Shown here in pieces: positions 1 to 10,226 of a DNA stretch of 64,000 bases (position 1 is the stretch's first letter; every line of letters starts with the position of its first letter). Location of the stretch: positions 124,001 to 188,000 of the forward strand of contig CAJWJK010000001.1 in the NCBI GenBank assembly GCA_913041535.1. Reading direction: 5' to 3'. This DNA is from an uncultured Alphaproteobacteria bacterium (GTDB taxonomy: Bacteria; Pseudomonadota; Alphaproteobacteria; VGEJ01). A model generated the notes under the pieces. It made no database searches and had not been told where the DNA came from. It saw only the letters and a program-made list of their open reading frames with translations. The translations under genes were made by a program, and so were the position numbers.

Positions 1-759
1 CGGCCCGGGTAGCACCAGCTTTGCACCGGATAAAGCTGCAGCGTAGGGTATCCCCCACGCATTTACGTGAAACATCGGTACAACTGGCATAATTGCGTCA
101 AGACAGGAAATTCCCATTACATCAGCCTGACATGCAGTCATGCTGTGCAACACCGTTGATCGGTGTGAGTACACAACTCCTTTTGGATTACCTGTAGTGC
201 CCGACGTATAACACATGCTAGAGGCTGCGTTCTCATCTATTGTAGGCCACGAGTAATCGGAAGATTCTTCTGAAATCAGGGCTTCGTACGACACAGTATT
301 TGGTAGGTTGTTGTCTGGCATTTCAGATTCGTCAGCCATGACAACAAACCCACGCACCGTCTCGAGATGTTGGGAGAGGCCTTCAGCAAGAGATACGAAA
401 GTGGTGTCCACAAACAGGTATTGATCTTCAGCGTGATTAATTATGTACGCTAACTGCTCCGGAAATAGTCGAGGGTTTAGGGTATGAAGCACTGCTCCCA
501 TTCCAGAAAGGGCATAGTAAAGCTCAAGATGCCGATAACCATTCCAGGCAAGTGTTCCGACTCGATCCCCCGACTTTATATCTATGCGCACAAGCGCGTT
601 TGCTAGCTGTTTAGCGCGCTTTTCAACTTCGGAATAGTTAGTGCGATGTATCTTTCCTTCAGTCGTTCTCGAGATGACTTCTCGCTCGCCGTGATTAAGT
701 GCCGCATGTTTAATGAGCGAAGAGACCAAAAGCGGCGTTTCCATCATAAGACCGTGCAT
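1..759 (-). CDS. Acyl-CoA synthetase / AMP-dependent ligase (partial, C-terminus beyond window start)
   Basis: Manual minus-strand translation from ATG at 757-759: [36 protein letters not shown]..., with the AMP-binding motif [22 protein letters not shown]. Open to the window edge, so absent from the ORF track. Confidence 0.9.
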   Translation of the reverse strand, partial: MHGLMMETPLLVSSLIKHAALNHGEREVISRTTEGKIHRTNYSEVEKRAKQLANALVRIDIKSGDRVGTLAWNGYRHLELYYALSGMGAVLHTLNPRLFPEQLAYIINHAEDQYLFVDTTFVSLAEGLSQHLETVRGFVVMADESEMPDNNLPNTVSYEALISEESSDYSWPTIDENAASSMCYTSGTTGNPKGVVYSHRSTVLHSMTACQADVMGISCLDAIMPVVPMFHVNAWGIPYAAALSGAKLVLPGP

Positions 760-869
760 GTCTAGCCTCCGTCAATCCTTACTGGCCGATGCCTCATAAT
801 TCCCGTTCTTAAAATAGACTCGGCACTCAACCAAGCCTACACTTACGTTTTGTTTGCTTGGAGAGTCCA

Positions 870-2270
870 ATGAATTTTGCGCCAAACTCATCAGCAGCAC
901 GAGATATTGCTCATGTCATGCACTCTTATACTGATCAGGTCAAACATCGACGAAAAGGCCCATTTATCGTAACTGGTGGCAAGGGCATCTATATTTTTGA
1001 CGAGAATGGAAAGGCCTATATAGAGGGTTTATCGGGTCTGTGGTGTGCTTCGCTTGGTTATGGTGAAGAGGCGCTGATTGAAGCAGCAATAAAGCAAATG
1101 CGTGTGCTTCCGACTTATCATACTTTTGCGCATAAGTCGTCCAATCCATCGATTGATCTTGCCGAGAAAATTAAGGAAGTATTACCGGTTTCAATGTCAA
1201 AGGTATTTTTTGCTAATTCGGGGTCCGAAGCTAATGATACTTTGGTCAAACTGATTCGATTTTATAATAATGCACTAGGGCGGCCAAAGAAGAAAAAGGT
1301 AATCTCGCGGCTTCAGGGATATCATGGCGTGACAATGGTGGCAGCAAGTCTGACGGGGCTACCCGTGAATCATGAGAAGTTTGATTTACCTATGGATGGC
1401 ATTCTACATGCTTCCTGCCCACATTTTTACCATGATGGGAAAAAGGGGGAGTCTGAGGAAGAATATGCAAGCCGATTGGCAGCGGACCTTGACCATATGA
1501 TTGAGGAAGAGGGTCCTGAGACGGTAGCTGCGTTTATTGCCGAACCTGTAATGGGAGCGGGTGGTGCACTTACACCGCCGGCAACTTACTTCGAGAAAAT
1601 ACAAGCAGTGCTGAAAAAGCACGATGTATTGTTCTGTGTAGACGAGGTCATATGTGGCTTTGGCCGCACGGGAAACATGTTTGCTTGCGAAACTTATGGT
1701 CTTGAGCCAGACACCGTAACGATGGCAAAGGCTTTATCATCAGCATATATGCCAATATCGGCACTTGCTATTAATGATAAAATGTACGAGGTGATCGCCA
1801 AAGAAACTGGCAAGGTAGGTACCTTTGCGCACGGTTTTACGTACTCAGGCCATCCAGTTGCGGCAGCGGTAGCGTTACGTGCGATTGAACTATATGACGA
1901 ACGGGGGTTGCTAGAACACGTTCGTGCAATAGTTCCACGTTTCCAAAAGCAGCTCCATGCTTTCGCTGATCATCCAATGATCGGCACATCAAGCGGTGTT
2001 GGTTTGATGGGTGGGCTTGAGTACATAGCGGATAAAGATAAACGGACCCATTTTCGACCGGCGGGAAGAGTGTCAGTTAAGGTAGCTGAATTTGCAGAGC
2101 TTTATGGTCTAATAGCTCGGCCAATGTTTGAGAGGACGGTGTTTGCGCCGCCATTGATAATTACTCGTGATGAAATTGACTTAATGTTTAATCGTTACTC
2201 GCAGGCTCTGGATGATACCTGGGCTTGGGTACAATCTGGGGGGCTTGATGTTGAGGAGAATAACCCGTGA
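870..2270 (+). CDS. Class III (omega-amino acid) aminotransferase, PLP-dependent
   Basis: ORF 858-2270, likely ATG at 870. Contains NSGSEANDTLVKL, FCVDEVICGFGRTG and the MAKALSSAYMP lysine region. Confidence 0.9.
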   Translation: MNFAPNSSAARDIAHVMHSYTDQVKHRRKGPFIVTGGKGIYIFDENGKAYIEGLSGLWCASLGYGEEALIEAAIKQMRVLPTYHTFAHKSSNPSIDLAEKIKEVLPVSMSKVFFANSGSEANDTLVKLIRFYNNALGRPKKKKVISRLQGYHGVTMVAASLTGLPVNHEKFDLPMDGILHASCPHFYHDGKKGESEEEYASRLAADLDHMIEEEGPETVAAFIAEPVMGAGGALTPPATYFEKIQAVLKKHDVLFCVDEVICGFGRTGNMFACETYGLEPDTVTMAKALSSAYMPISALAINDKMYEVIAKETGKVGTFAHGFTYSGHPVAAAVALRAIELYDERGLLEHVRAIVPRFQKQLHAFADHPMIGTSSGVGLMGGLEYIADKDKRTHFRPAGRVSVKVAEFAELYGLIARPMFERTVFAPPLIITRDEIDLMFNRYSQALDDTWAWVQSGGLDVEENNP

Positions 2271-3142
2271 TAGACGTTAAGTGTGTACTCGATAGTGGTT
2301 GTGCTCTCGGTGAAGGGCCAGTTTGGGATGTGATGGAGCAGGCTCTATACTTTACCAACATACTTGGGAAGACGCTCAATCGATTTGATCCGCTTACTGG
2401 TGAGCATATCAGCTGGGCAATGCCCGAACACATTAGTTGTTTTGGCTTGCGGGCAAAGGGAGGAGCCATTGTAGCTCTTCGAACTGGGATTCATTTGTTT
2501 GACTTTGAAAGTGGCTCCCTAGAGGCTATAGCTGATCCCGAGGCTAACGATTCGCGAACTCGTTTTAGCGATGGCAAGGTTGATCGAAAAGGCCGTTTTT
2601 GGGCGGGAACTATGCCGTATGAGCAATTTGACCCAATTTGTAGTCTTTATCGTTTTGACGTTGACGGAACTTGGGAAAAGATTCAAGGTGAGTTAATCAT
2701 AGCGAATGGTATTGGTTGGAGTCCCGACAATCAGACCATGTACCACACAGATACTCTTGCTAGTAAGATTTTTTCGTACGATTTCGATATAGAGTCGGGT
2801 TCAGTCGCGAATCGTCGAGTACTAGTAGATGTGCCTGAATCAGACGGTTTTCCGGATGGTCTGACTGTTGATGCAGAAGGATTCATATGGAGCGCAAAGT
2901 TCAATGGTGGTCAGGTAATAAGGTATGATCCAGAGGGGGCTCGCGAACGTGTTTTACGAATGCCGGTGCAGCGCCCGACGAGCTGTGTGTTTGGAGGACC
3001 AAACTTAAACATCTTGTACGTCACAACTGGCGGATGGGAAGCGAGCCCTCAAGGGAAATTTTCTGCCAGTGCGACGGACGGTGGCGTCTTCGCTGCTGAG
3101 GTTGGTGTAAAGGGAATACCTGAACCTCGCTTCGCGGGATAA
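2267..3142 (+). CDS. SMP-30/gluconolactonase/LRE family protein
   Basis: LGEGPVWD, RFSDGKVDRKGRFWAGTM, SPDNQTMYHTDT, PDGLTVDAEG are SMP-30 family motifs. 4-bp overlap with the aminotransferase. Confidence 0.88.
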   Translation: MIDVKCVLDSGCALGEGPVWDVMEQALYFTNILGKTLNRFDPLTGEHISWAMPEHISCFGLRAKGGAIVALRTGIHLFDFESGSLEAIADPEANDSRTRFSDGKVDRKGRFWAGTMPYEQFDPICSLYRFDVDGTWEKIQGELIIANGIGWSPDNQTMYHTDTLASKIFSYDFDIESGSVANRRVLVDVPESDGFPDGLTVDAEGFIWSAKFNGGQVIRYDPEGARERVLRMPVQRPTSCVFGGPNLNILYVTTGGWEASPQGKFSASATDGGVFAAEVGVKGIPEPRFAG

Positions 3143-3177
3143 ATCATTTATTGGGTTCAACAACTTGGTAATAACCA

Positions 3178-3915
3178 TCACACGTGTTGTCCGCCATTAA
3201 CATGAATTTCAGCGCCGTTTACGTATGCCGATTCGTCGGTACAGAGGTAGTAAATCGTGCGTGCAACTTCCTCAGGCGTACCAAGACGGTTAAGAGGGAT
3301 TTGGTTAACCAGAGATTCATACTCAGGGCCAATCATTGAGGTGCGAATTTCGCCAGGTGCAATTGCGTTGACTCGGACGCCAAGGGGGCCAAAATCAGCA
3401 GCCATTTCTCGGGTAAGTGCTGCCAGTGCTGCTTTGGATGTTGCGTACGCAGTTCCAGCAAATGGATGAACGCGACCACCTGCAATTGAAGTAACGTTAA
3501 CGACGGAGCCAGAGCCCTGGGAAAGTTCGTTAATTAGACCTCTAGCTAACACAACTGGCGCATAAAAATTAACCCGAAATACGGATTCCCACGTTGTAAT
3601 GTCCGTTTCAAGGCTGCCAAGGCGTTGGCCGCTGCCACTCCTCGGAGAGATTGCGGCATTATTTACTAATGCATTAAGCGGTCCACCTGCCAATCGCTCA
3701 CGCAAAATTTCAATGCCCGTTCTTGTGCTATTTGAATCAGCAAGGTCAATAACAGCATGATCATCGGGGCCACCCTCCCAGGGGCAGTCCTCTGGGAAAG
3801 GCTGACGTGAACATGTAATCACGCGCCAACCGGCAGCGCTAAATCTTTTAACGGTGGCGTGGCCGATGCCGCGGCTAGCACCGGTGAGGATCAGTGTCTT
3901 TCGTTCTTCAGTCAT
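3178..3915 (-). CDS. SDR family NAD(P)-dependent oxidoreductase
   Basis: TGASRGIGHA, NNAA, YATSKAALAALTREMA, VNAIAPGEIRT. Confidence 0.9.
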   Translation of the reverse strand: MTEERKTLILTGASRGIGHATVKRFSAAGWRVITCSRQPFPEDCPWEGGPDDHAVIDLADSNSTRTGIEILRERLAGGPLNALVNNAAISPRSGSGQRLGSLETDITTWESVFRVNFYAPVVLARGLINELSQGSGSVVNVTSIAGGRVHPFAGTAYATSKAALAALTREMAADFGPLGVRVNAIAPGEIRTSMIGPEYESLVNQIPLNRLGTPEEVARTIYYLCTDESAYVNGAEIHVNGGQHV

Positions 3916-4059
3916 TATTTAATGCAGGGGCAATTTTGCACATTGTTCCAGAGTATAGAGTTGGTTTTTCTTGTAGCGCTGACACAAATTCAATATTTAT
4001 CTCCGGGAAATGGAAACCGAGCTTGGTGTGGATTATATCATCAAGTCTACGTCGAGCTC

Positions 4060-4974
4060 TCAATGACTTTCATTAAGGCCCGCCGGATCTTGATGAATTA
4101 TAACATCTGTTTCTGGATAATGCTTGATGATTTCTGCTTCAACTTCATCTGCAATTTGATGCGCACGAAATAGCGTATGGGTTCCATCCATTTCAAGGTG
4201 CAGTTGGACAAACGATAGTATCCCCGATGAACGGGTACGGAGTTCGTGGACGGCCACAACTTCCGGGTGTTTCATGGCTAAATTAATAATTGCCGTGCGA
4301 TCATGGGGGCGGAACTCATGGTCCATTAAAAGATCAAAACTACGTTTTAGTATCTTCCAACCCGTGTATATCACGTAAGCGGTAATGGCCAGAGCGATGA
4401 TTGGATCGAGGATGTGTACGTCCATCTGGGATGCTAGCAATAGAGTGGCAATAACGCCCAGGTTTACCATCAGGTCACTGGTGTAATGCATAGAATCAGC
4501 AGATATCGCTACGGATGAAGTGCGGCGAATAACGTATCGTTGAAAAATTACTAGTACCAATGTGAGGACCATTGAAATGATAATAACTATAATGCCGAAG
4601 TCAGCATTTACGATGGGTTGTGGGTTAAAAAGGCGTTTCGCTACTTCCACACATAGATATACGGCAGATCCTCCAACAAATATAGACTGCAACAAACCAG
4701 CCAAAGCTTCAGCTTTGCCATGACCAAACCGATGTTCATAATCGGCTGGCTTTAATGCATAGAATATGGCCCACATGTTGACTAGCGATGCCGCTACGTC
4801 AATAAACGAGTCTACCAGCGCACCTAGGATTGATACAGAACCAGTGTCAAACCAAGCAAAAGCTTTTATCAAGACTAAAATAGCTGAAATTATTACTGCT
4901 AGCGCAACGGCTAGACGTTTCAACCGTTTGTCTGCGTTTGGGTCGAGATCTTTTCTTTGGGCCATTTGAGTCAC
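4060..4974 (-). CDS. Cation diffusion facilitator family transporter
   Basis: DSFIDVAASLVNMWAI, HRFGHGKAEALAGL, DSMHYTSDLMVNLGV, C-terminal dimerisation domain; FieF-like. Confidence 0.9.
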   Translation of the reverse strand: MTQMAQRKDLDPNADKRLKRLAVALAVIISAILVLIKAFAWFDTGSVSILGALVDSFIDVAASLVNMWAIFYALKPADYEHRFGHGKAEALAGLLQSIFVGGSAVYLCVEVAKRLFNPQPIVNADFGIIVIIISMVLTLVLVIFQRYVIRRTSSVAISADSMHYTSDLMVNLGVIATLLLASQMDVHILDPIIALAITAYVIYTGWKILKRSFDLLMDHEFRPHDRTAIINLAMKHPEVVAVHELRTRSSGILSFVQLHLEMDGTHTLFRAHQIADEVEAEIIKHYPETDVIIHQDPAGLNESH

Positions 4975-5564
4975 TAGGGAAACAACCTTTTGGTTAGCCA
5001 GCCTGATGATGTCTGATAGTACACTGTCCGCTCGTGCAGCCGAAACGGACGATCTCTCCAGAATTCTATCTCTCGGGGGATTATTCGAAATCCGGACCAG
5101 AATGAGGGGCGTGGGACCCGACGTAACCCAAATTTTGCTACATACTTGGCAATTCGCTTTTCTAGTTCAAGGCGGCTAGCTAGTGGCTTTGATTGTTTAG
5201 ATGCCCATGCGCCGATCTGACTTTCCCGATCACGACTCGCAAAGTAGGCATCGGCCTCAGCATCCTTAATGACTTCTACAGTACCCACTATTCGTACCTG
5301 GCGTTGCAGAGATTTCCAATGGAAGCATAAAGCTGCCGTTGGATTCTCAGTCATTTCATTTGCCTTTTGACTTTCAAGGTTGGTATAGAATGTGAAGCCA
5401 GATTCGTCGAAGGCTTTTAGAAGCACCATGCGTACTGAAGGCACACCATTAGAGTCGGCCGTTGCTAGTGCAACACCTGTTGGGTCATTAGGCTCACTTT
5501 TTTCGGCATCAGAGAGCCATTGTGCAAAAAGGTTGATGGGATCGGGTTCTTTGCTCGAAGTCAT
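4974..5564 (-). CDS. pdxH: Pyridoxamine 5'-phosphate oxidase
   Basis: [51 protein letters not shown]...ASKQSKPL...[27 protein letters not shown]. Confidence 0.95.
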   Translation of the reverse strand: MTSSKEPDPINLFAQWLSDAEKSEPNDPTGVALATADSNGVPSVRMVLLKAFDESGFTFYTNLESQKANEMTENPTAALCFHWKSLQRQVRIVGTVEVIKDAEADAYFASRDRESQIGAWASKQSKPLASRLELEKRIAKYVAKFGLRRVPRPSFWSGFRIIPREIEFWRDRPFRLHERTVYYQTSSGWLTKRLFP

Positions 5565-5739
5565 TTCAATACCTTCACGACTAGGACGCCAGTTATAGCA
5601 TACTACGAAATAATTTCTTCATTTAGCATAACGTGATAAATAGATCGTTCTCACGGCAAATAAGGTCTATCTATACGGTGCTAGACGTTATATTCTGGGC
5701 GAAATGCGTCACCTCTACTGGATGTAGGATAAAGTAAAA

Positions 5740-6207
5740 ATGAAGGTTAGCACGAAAGGCTTGGCTATTATTACGGTACTGTTGCTTACGGCGTGCACTG
5801 AGGCTGGTACTAAGCAAACATTGGGTACGCTGCTGGGTAGTGTTGGCGGCGCAATTGCCGGCTCACAATTTGGGTCAGGAAAAGGGCAACTTGCTGCTAC
5901 AGCAGCGGGTGCGTTGTTGGGAGCAATGGTTGGGGGTGAGATTGGCAAATCTCTAGACAATGCTGATCGCGTTGCAATGCAGCACGCAGAGGAGCAGGCA
6001 ACCCGCTCGCCGATCGGTGAAACAGTGCATTGGAGTAATCCTGATAGTGGCCATTCTGGTAGTGTTACAGCAACTCGTGAAGGACATCACAGTTCCACGG
6101 GAGAGTATTGCCGTGAATTCCAACAAACAATAACGGTCGGTGGCCAGACTGAGCAAGCTGTGGGGACAGCTTGTCAGAATCCGGATGGCACATGGCGCAT
6201 CATATGA
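5740..6207 (+). CDS. Glycine-zipper 2TM-domain surface antigen-like lipoprotein
   Basis: Signal peptide with TAC lipobox; TLGTLLGSVGGAIAGSQFGSGKGQLAATAAGALLGAMVGGEIGKSLD; C-terminal CREFQQTITVGG 17-kDa-antigen-like motif. Confidence 0.85.
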   Translation: MKVSTKGLAIITVLLLTACTEAGTKQTLGTLLGSVGGAIAGSQFGSGKGQLAATAAGALLGAMVGGEIGKSLDNADRVAMQHAEEQATRSPIGETVHWSNPDSGHSGSVTATREGHHSSTGEYCREFQQTITVGGQTEQAVGTACQNPDGTWRII

Positions 6208-6390
6208 ATTGGACGTGCACTGAGCGGCTACGTCATGTATTTTGGATGAACCTTTGGCCTGACTAGTTTTCAGGCTGCTATTCTGAGCTTAAAGAACCTA
6301 GTGCTTATGTGGATTCAAGGCAGTCCGGTGCTATCGCTTTAACAGTTTACTTTATTGATACAACTGAGATTCAGATGTAGATAGTCTGCT

Positions 6391-6918
6391 TCAAGAGCTT
6401 ATGAGCTTGTCGTTATGTTGCTGCCATGCTTCATCGAAAAGCACTACTGAAGCATCAATCTGTCTCTGAGGTATCGACCAGTATCTGGGTAACAGCTTTT
6501 TGCTGACATCTGGAGTTGCAATTTGAAATCCATGCTTTTGGTAGAAACTGATAGCCCATGTTGCCGAAACCCATGTGCCAACTAGCATGGGGGTACAGGT
6601 TGTGGATCGTAGCGCTGTAAGTATTGCTGTTCCCACACCGCGTCGTTGGTTGGTTGTATCGACATAGGCATGTCGTATGAGGGTAACATCTTCAATCGTT
6701 TGCAGACCCATGACCCCTAAAACGGTATTGTTAATTTCCATACAGGAAAATCTCACTCCATTATCAAATTCACTAAGGAGTTTTTCAATTGACATGTATG
6801 GGCTACGCCAACACTCGGCAGGAATTTTTCCCTGGTAAGCCATAGCAGCAATATTAATTATGGATTGTATTGAATCAGCGTCACTTTTGCTGCATTGGCG
6901 GATGACTGAAGTGCTCAT
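6391..6918 (-). CDS. GNAT family N-acetyltransferase
   Basis: GVMGLQTIEDVTLIRHAYVDTTNQRRGVGTAILTAL acetyl-CoA binding motif. Confidence 0.82.
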   Translation of the reverse strand: MSTSVIRQCSKSDADSIQSIINIAAMAYQGKIPAECWRSPYMSIEKLLSEFDNGVRFSCMEINNTVLGVMGLQTIEDVTLIRHAYVDTTNQRRGVGTAILTALRSTTCTPMLVGTWVSATWAISFYQKHGFQIATPDVSKKLLPRYWSIPQRQIDASVVLFDEAWQQHNDKLISS

Positions 6919-7502
6919 ACCTGACTATGCCTGAAGCATCCCACTAGGTGATCATTGACGATTCCGACTGCCTGCATAAAGGCATAACAGATTATGGGCC
7001 CGACGAAGCGGAAACCACGTTTCTTGAGGTCCCTACTCATTCGTTGAGAATCCTTGGTCTCGGTAGGAACAGAAATTTGCCTATCCCATTGATTTACAAT
7101 TGTTTTACCGTCAGTGAAATGCCATATGTATTGGTCAAAACTTCCAAATGAGTCACATAGTTTGAGAAAGGCTCTTGCATTTGCCGTTGCGGCTTCGATT
7201 TTTGCACGGTTTCGTATAATGCCAGTATTCCTCATGAGGAGCAGGTGTTTATCTTGACCGTAGCAAGCAATTTTCTCTGCATTGAAATTGTCAAAAGCGA
7301 GTCTAAAATTGGATCGTTTTTTAAGAATTGTAAGCCAGCTTAAGCCAGCCTGAAAACCATCCAATACGAGTGATTCAAAAAGATCATGATCATCATGAAT
7401 AGGAACGCCCCATTCAGTATCATGGTAAGTGATATAGATAGAACTCGAACTCATCCCTGGCCAATGGCAACGATTTACCTCTGTTGTCATAAATGCAACC
7501 AA
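6915..7502 (-). CDS. tag: DNA-3-methyladenine glycosylase I
   Basis: YHDTEWGVPIHDDHDLFESLVLDGFQAGLSWLTILKKR, RGFRFVGPIICYAFMQAVGIVNDHLVGCFRH. Confidence 0.95.
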   Translation of the reverse strand: MVAFMTTEVNRCHWPGMSSSSIYITYHDTEWGVPIHDDHDLFESLVLDGFQAGLSWLTILKKRSNFRLAFDNFNAEKIACYGQDKHLLLMRNTGIIRNRAKIEAATANARAFLKLCDSFGSFDQYIWHFTDGKTIVNQWDRQISVPTETKDSQRMSRDLKKRGFRFVGPIICYAFMQAVGIVNDHLVGCFRHSQV

Positions 7503-8413
7503 TTGGGGAGATCAACAGTCAGTTGAGCGTCCCCAGCGCGTAATCTGTCGTGCGACCTATTTTTATGAAGCTGATCTACTTGGAGGAGTGCCAGTGCACG
7601 GCTTTCTTTGCCAGAACAAAGGAGTCCTACTGAGTTATTAGAGTCATTCAAGATCTTTGTGCCTTGCGGTGGTAGAGGGCCCTCAATGACAACCGGCACA
7701 AGGCGCTTTCTAATTTTGGCACGATAGTGGGTACGAGCAGTTATCTCTTGCCCAATATAACAGCCCTTATCATAGTCAATTCCATGCAACTCGTGGAATC
7801 CGCATTCAAGAGGTAACGACTTCTCAATTAAAATATCTCGGCTACCGTCCGGCAAACCGTACGCGAGACGCCATCCGTCATAAGTTGATGGGCTTGTTTC
7901 ACTAAACCCTTTCGCCTCTAGTGCTTTTGATGGTAACACGTTTGGTAATACTGCACGGGCCCCCATTGTCGCAAGACGTGGGTCCACGTAGATCAGGCCC
8001 TTTCCAGAGCTTGTCCCGAATGATTTAGTGAAACCCTCCTGTGCCTTCAATGAAAGTCTTGTAAGCGCTCTTTCCCCGTAAAGAGCTGCAACAATGAAGT
8101 TGTTTGATATATCTTCAAAGTTTACCCTGGCTCGAAGGCGGTACTTTGTTAGACGTTGTAAAAGGTCTGGGAGGCGCTTAGCTTCGCAGTCCAGTAATAT
8201 GCCCTCCCCGTCAGGGTGATTCATAACAAAGAAATCGTGTAAGTACTTACCTTGTGGTGAAAGTAAAGCAGCGTAAATACTGCACTCATCTGAAAGGCGA
8301 TTCACATCGTTTGTGATAAGCCCCTGTAGAAGGGCGGGTCCATCTGTGCCATTAACCCACAACAGGCCCCTCATGGGTAAAATGCTATGGTATACATTAG
8401 TCATGCATATCAC
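7487..8413 (-). CDS. ygfZ: YgfZ/GcvT-family folate-binding Fe-S assembly protein
   Basis: LLQGLITNDVNRL, CSIYAALLSPQGKYLHDFFV, KGCYIGQEITARTHYR (YgfZ signature). Confidence 0.92.
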   Translation of the reverse strand: MICMTNVYHSILPMRGLLWVNGTDGPALLQGLITNDVNRLSDECSIYAALLSPQGKYLHDFFVMNHPDGEGILLDCEAKRLPDLLQRLTKYRLRARVNFEDISNNFIVAALYGERALTRLSLKAQEGFTKSFGTSSGKGLIYVDPRLATMGARAVLPNVLPSKALEAKGFSETSPSTYDGWRLAYGLPDGSRDILIEKSLPLECGFHELHGIDYDKGCYIGQEITARTHYRAKIRKRLVPVVIEGPLPPQGTKILNDSNNSVGLLCSGKESRALALLQVDQLHKNRSHDRLRAGDAQLTVDLPNWLHL

Positions 8414-8520
8414 TTAATCTGCGAGATCTATCATGGCAAGATATTAATCGAATTTTCGTAGTAGCTATTTTGACATGCCATGCCAGTAATTGACGGGTAA
8501 TTTTCTGGGTTGCGAAGGTC

Positions 8521-9474
8521 ATGAAGGTTCTTTTTATAGGGTCCAACCGTATCGGCGATGCCGTTTTATCAACCGGTCTTGTAGACTATCTTGGCCGCAA
8601 CAACCCTAGTGCTCGCATCACTATTGTTTGCGGTCCGGATGCTGTAAATATATTTGAGGCGGCCCCTCAAGTTGAGCGTATTATCCCCATGGCCAAGCTG
8701 CGTTGGTCTGCGCATTGGTTAGGATTATGGATAGAGACAGTTGGCCATTTCTGGGATTTAGTAGTTGATCTTCGTGCATCTGCTCTAGGGTGGTGTGTGC
8801 CGACGAGGGCAAGGAGGATCATGAGTGTATCGGCAGAACCAGTGCATCGTCTTGTTAGCCTGGCGAAAGTTCTACAGTTGGATCAGCCTCTACCTCCCTG
8901 TGTCTGGACTACAACACGTCATCATGAGGTAGCAAATAATCTTATAGCTGAAGGTGGTCCTGTGTTAGCGATTGGGCCCACAGCTAATTGGGTTGGCAAG
9001 CAATGGCGACCAGAGCGCTTTGCGGAACTGATTGGTCAGCTGACATCACCGAAAGGAATATTGCCGGCTGCCAGGGTTGCTGTATTTGGGGCGGCGGATG
9101 AACGTAAATTTTCAGCAATAACTATTGATAGTATTCCAGCATCACGTCGCATCGACTTGGTCGGTCGGGTAGATCTTTTGACCGCTGCTTCGTGCATAGA
9201 ACGCTGTAGCTTATACATAGGCAATGATTCTGGCCTGATGCATCTCGCTGCCGCAACTGGCACACCAACGCTTGGTTTGTTTGGACCCAGTCGTGAATGC
9301 CATTATGCCCCATGGGGAGAGAAAACAGCTTTCGTCCGTACCGCGCTACGCTATGAGGAGTTAGTTGACGTGCCTGGCTATGACCATCGACGGCAAGAAA
9401 CTCTTATGGATAGTCTAACTGTTGAAAGTGTTGAAGAGGCAGCTATAGCTTTATGGAGGCGGATAGAATTGTGA
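8521..9474 (+). CDS. Glycosyltransferase family 9 (LPS heptosyltransferase-like)
   Basis: SNRIGDAVLSTGLVDYL, GPTANWVGKQWRPERFAEL, LYIGNDSGLMHLAAATGTPTLGLFGPS. Confidence 0.9.
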   Translation: MKVLFIGSNRIGDAVLSTGLVDYLGRNNPSARITIVCGPDAVNIFEAAPQVERIIPMAKLRWSAHWLGLWIETVGHFWDLVVDLRASALGWCVPTRARRIMSVSAEPVHRLVSLAKVLQLDQPLPPCVWTTTRHHEVANNLIAEGGPVLAIGPTANWVGKQWRPERFAELIGQLTSPKGILPAARVAVFGAADERKFSAITIDSIPASRRIDLVGRVDLLTAASCIERCSLYIGNDSGLMHLAAATGTPTLGLFGPSRECHYAPWGEKTAFVRTALRYEELVDVPGYDHRRQETLMDSLTVESVEEAAIALWRRIEL

Positions 9475-10226
9475 GTAGTGTTAGCTTGTCAGCGTTGGTG
9501 GTTGCTCGTGACGAGGCTAGTCAGCTTGCTGATTGTCTTTCGTGTTTAACTTTTGCAGATGAGATTGTAGTTATTTTAGATCGTTGTACTGATGATTCAG
9601 CAGAAATATCGAGGCGCTTTGCCGCAAAAATTGTGGAAGGTGAGTGGCCGATTGAGGGAGATCGTCGCAACATAGGCATTAAATCCTGTATGGGAGACTG
9701 GATTATAGAGGTTGATGCAGACGAACGTGTTAACGAAAAGCTAGGTGAAGAGATTCGTAACACCATTTCATCGGCCCAACCTGGGTATTTTTTGGTCCCT
9801 TTTAACAATCATATAGGAGGCCGTCTGATACGGTACGGTTGGGGTGCATCTTGGGGTGTTAATTCAGCCCCCCGATTGTTCAGCAGGGGAGCTAAATCAT
9901 GGGGGTCGCAAAGAATTCATCCCGGCTTGCAATTGTTGGGTATGCCACGAAGACTTGTAACTCCTATAGAGCACCATGTTGATCGTGACATATCTAGTAT
10001 GATACTGCGTCTTGACCGCTATTCGAGTGAGCGGGCGCGAGATCTTCGTGATAGCGGAGACTTTGGCTCTTTAGCCGGAAGCTTGCGGCGATTCGTTTGG
10101 CGGTTTTTTAAGTGCTATGTGCGACGCAAAGGCTATCGAGAGGGCAAGTGGGGATTTTTAATCGCGTTAATGGCAGGTTTATATCCTCTGTTATCATATT
10201 TAAAGGCACGTTTAGAGGTTAAGTAG
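9453..10226 (+). CDS. Glycosyltransferase family 2 (WaaE/KdtX-like)
   Basis: LSALVVARDEASQLADCLSCLTFADEIVVILDRCTDDSAEI, DWIIEVDADERV; overlaps the upstream GT9. Confidence 0.88.
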   Translation: MEADRIVSSVSLSALVVARDEASQLADCLSCLTFADEIVVILDRCTDDSAEISRRFAAKIVEGEWPIEGDRRNIGIKSCMGDWIIEVDADERVNEKLGEEIRNTISSAQPGYFLVPFNNHIGGRLIRYGWGASWGVNSAPRLFSRGAKSWGSQRIHPGLQLLGMPRRLVTPIEHHVDRDISSMILRLDRYSSERARDLRDSGDFGSLAGSLRRFVWRFFKCYVRRKGYREGKWGFLIALMAGLYPLLSYLKARLEVK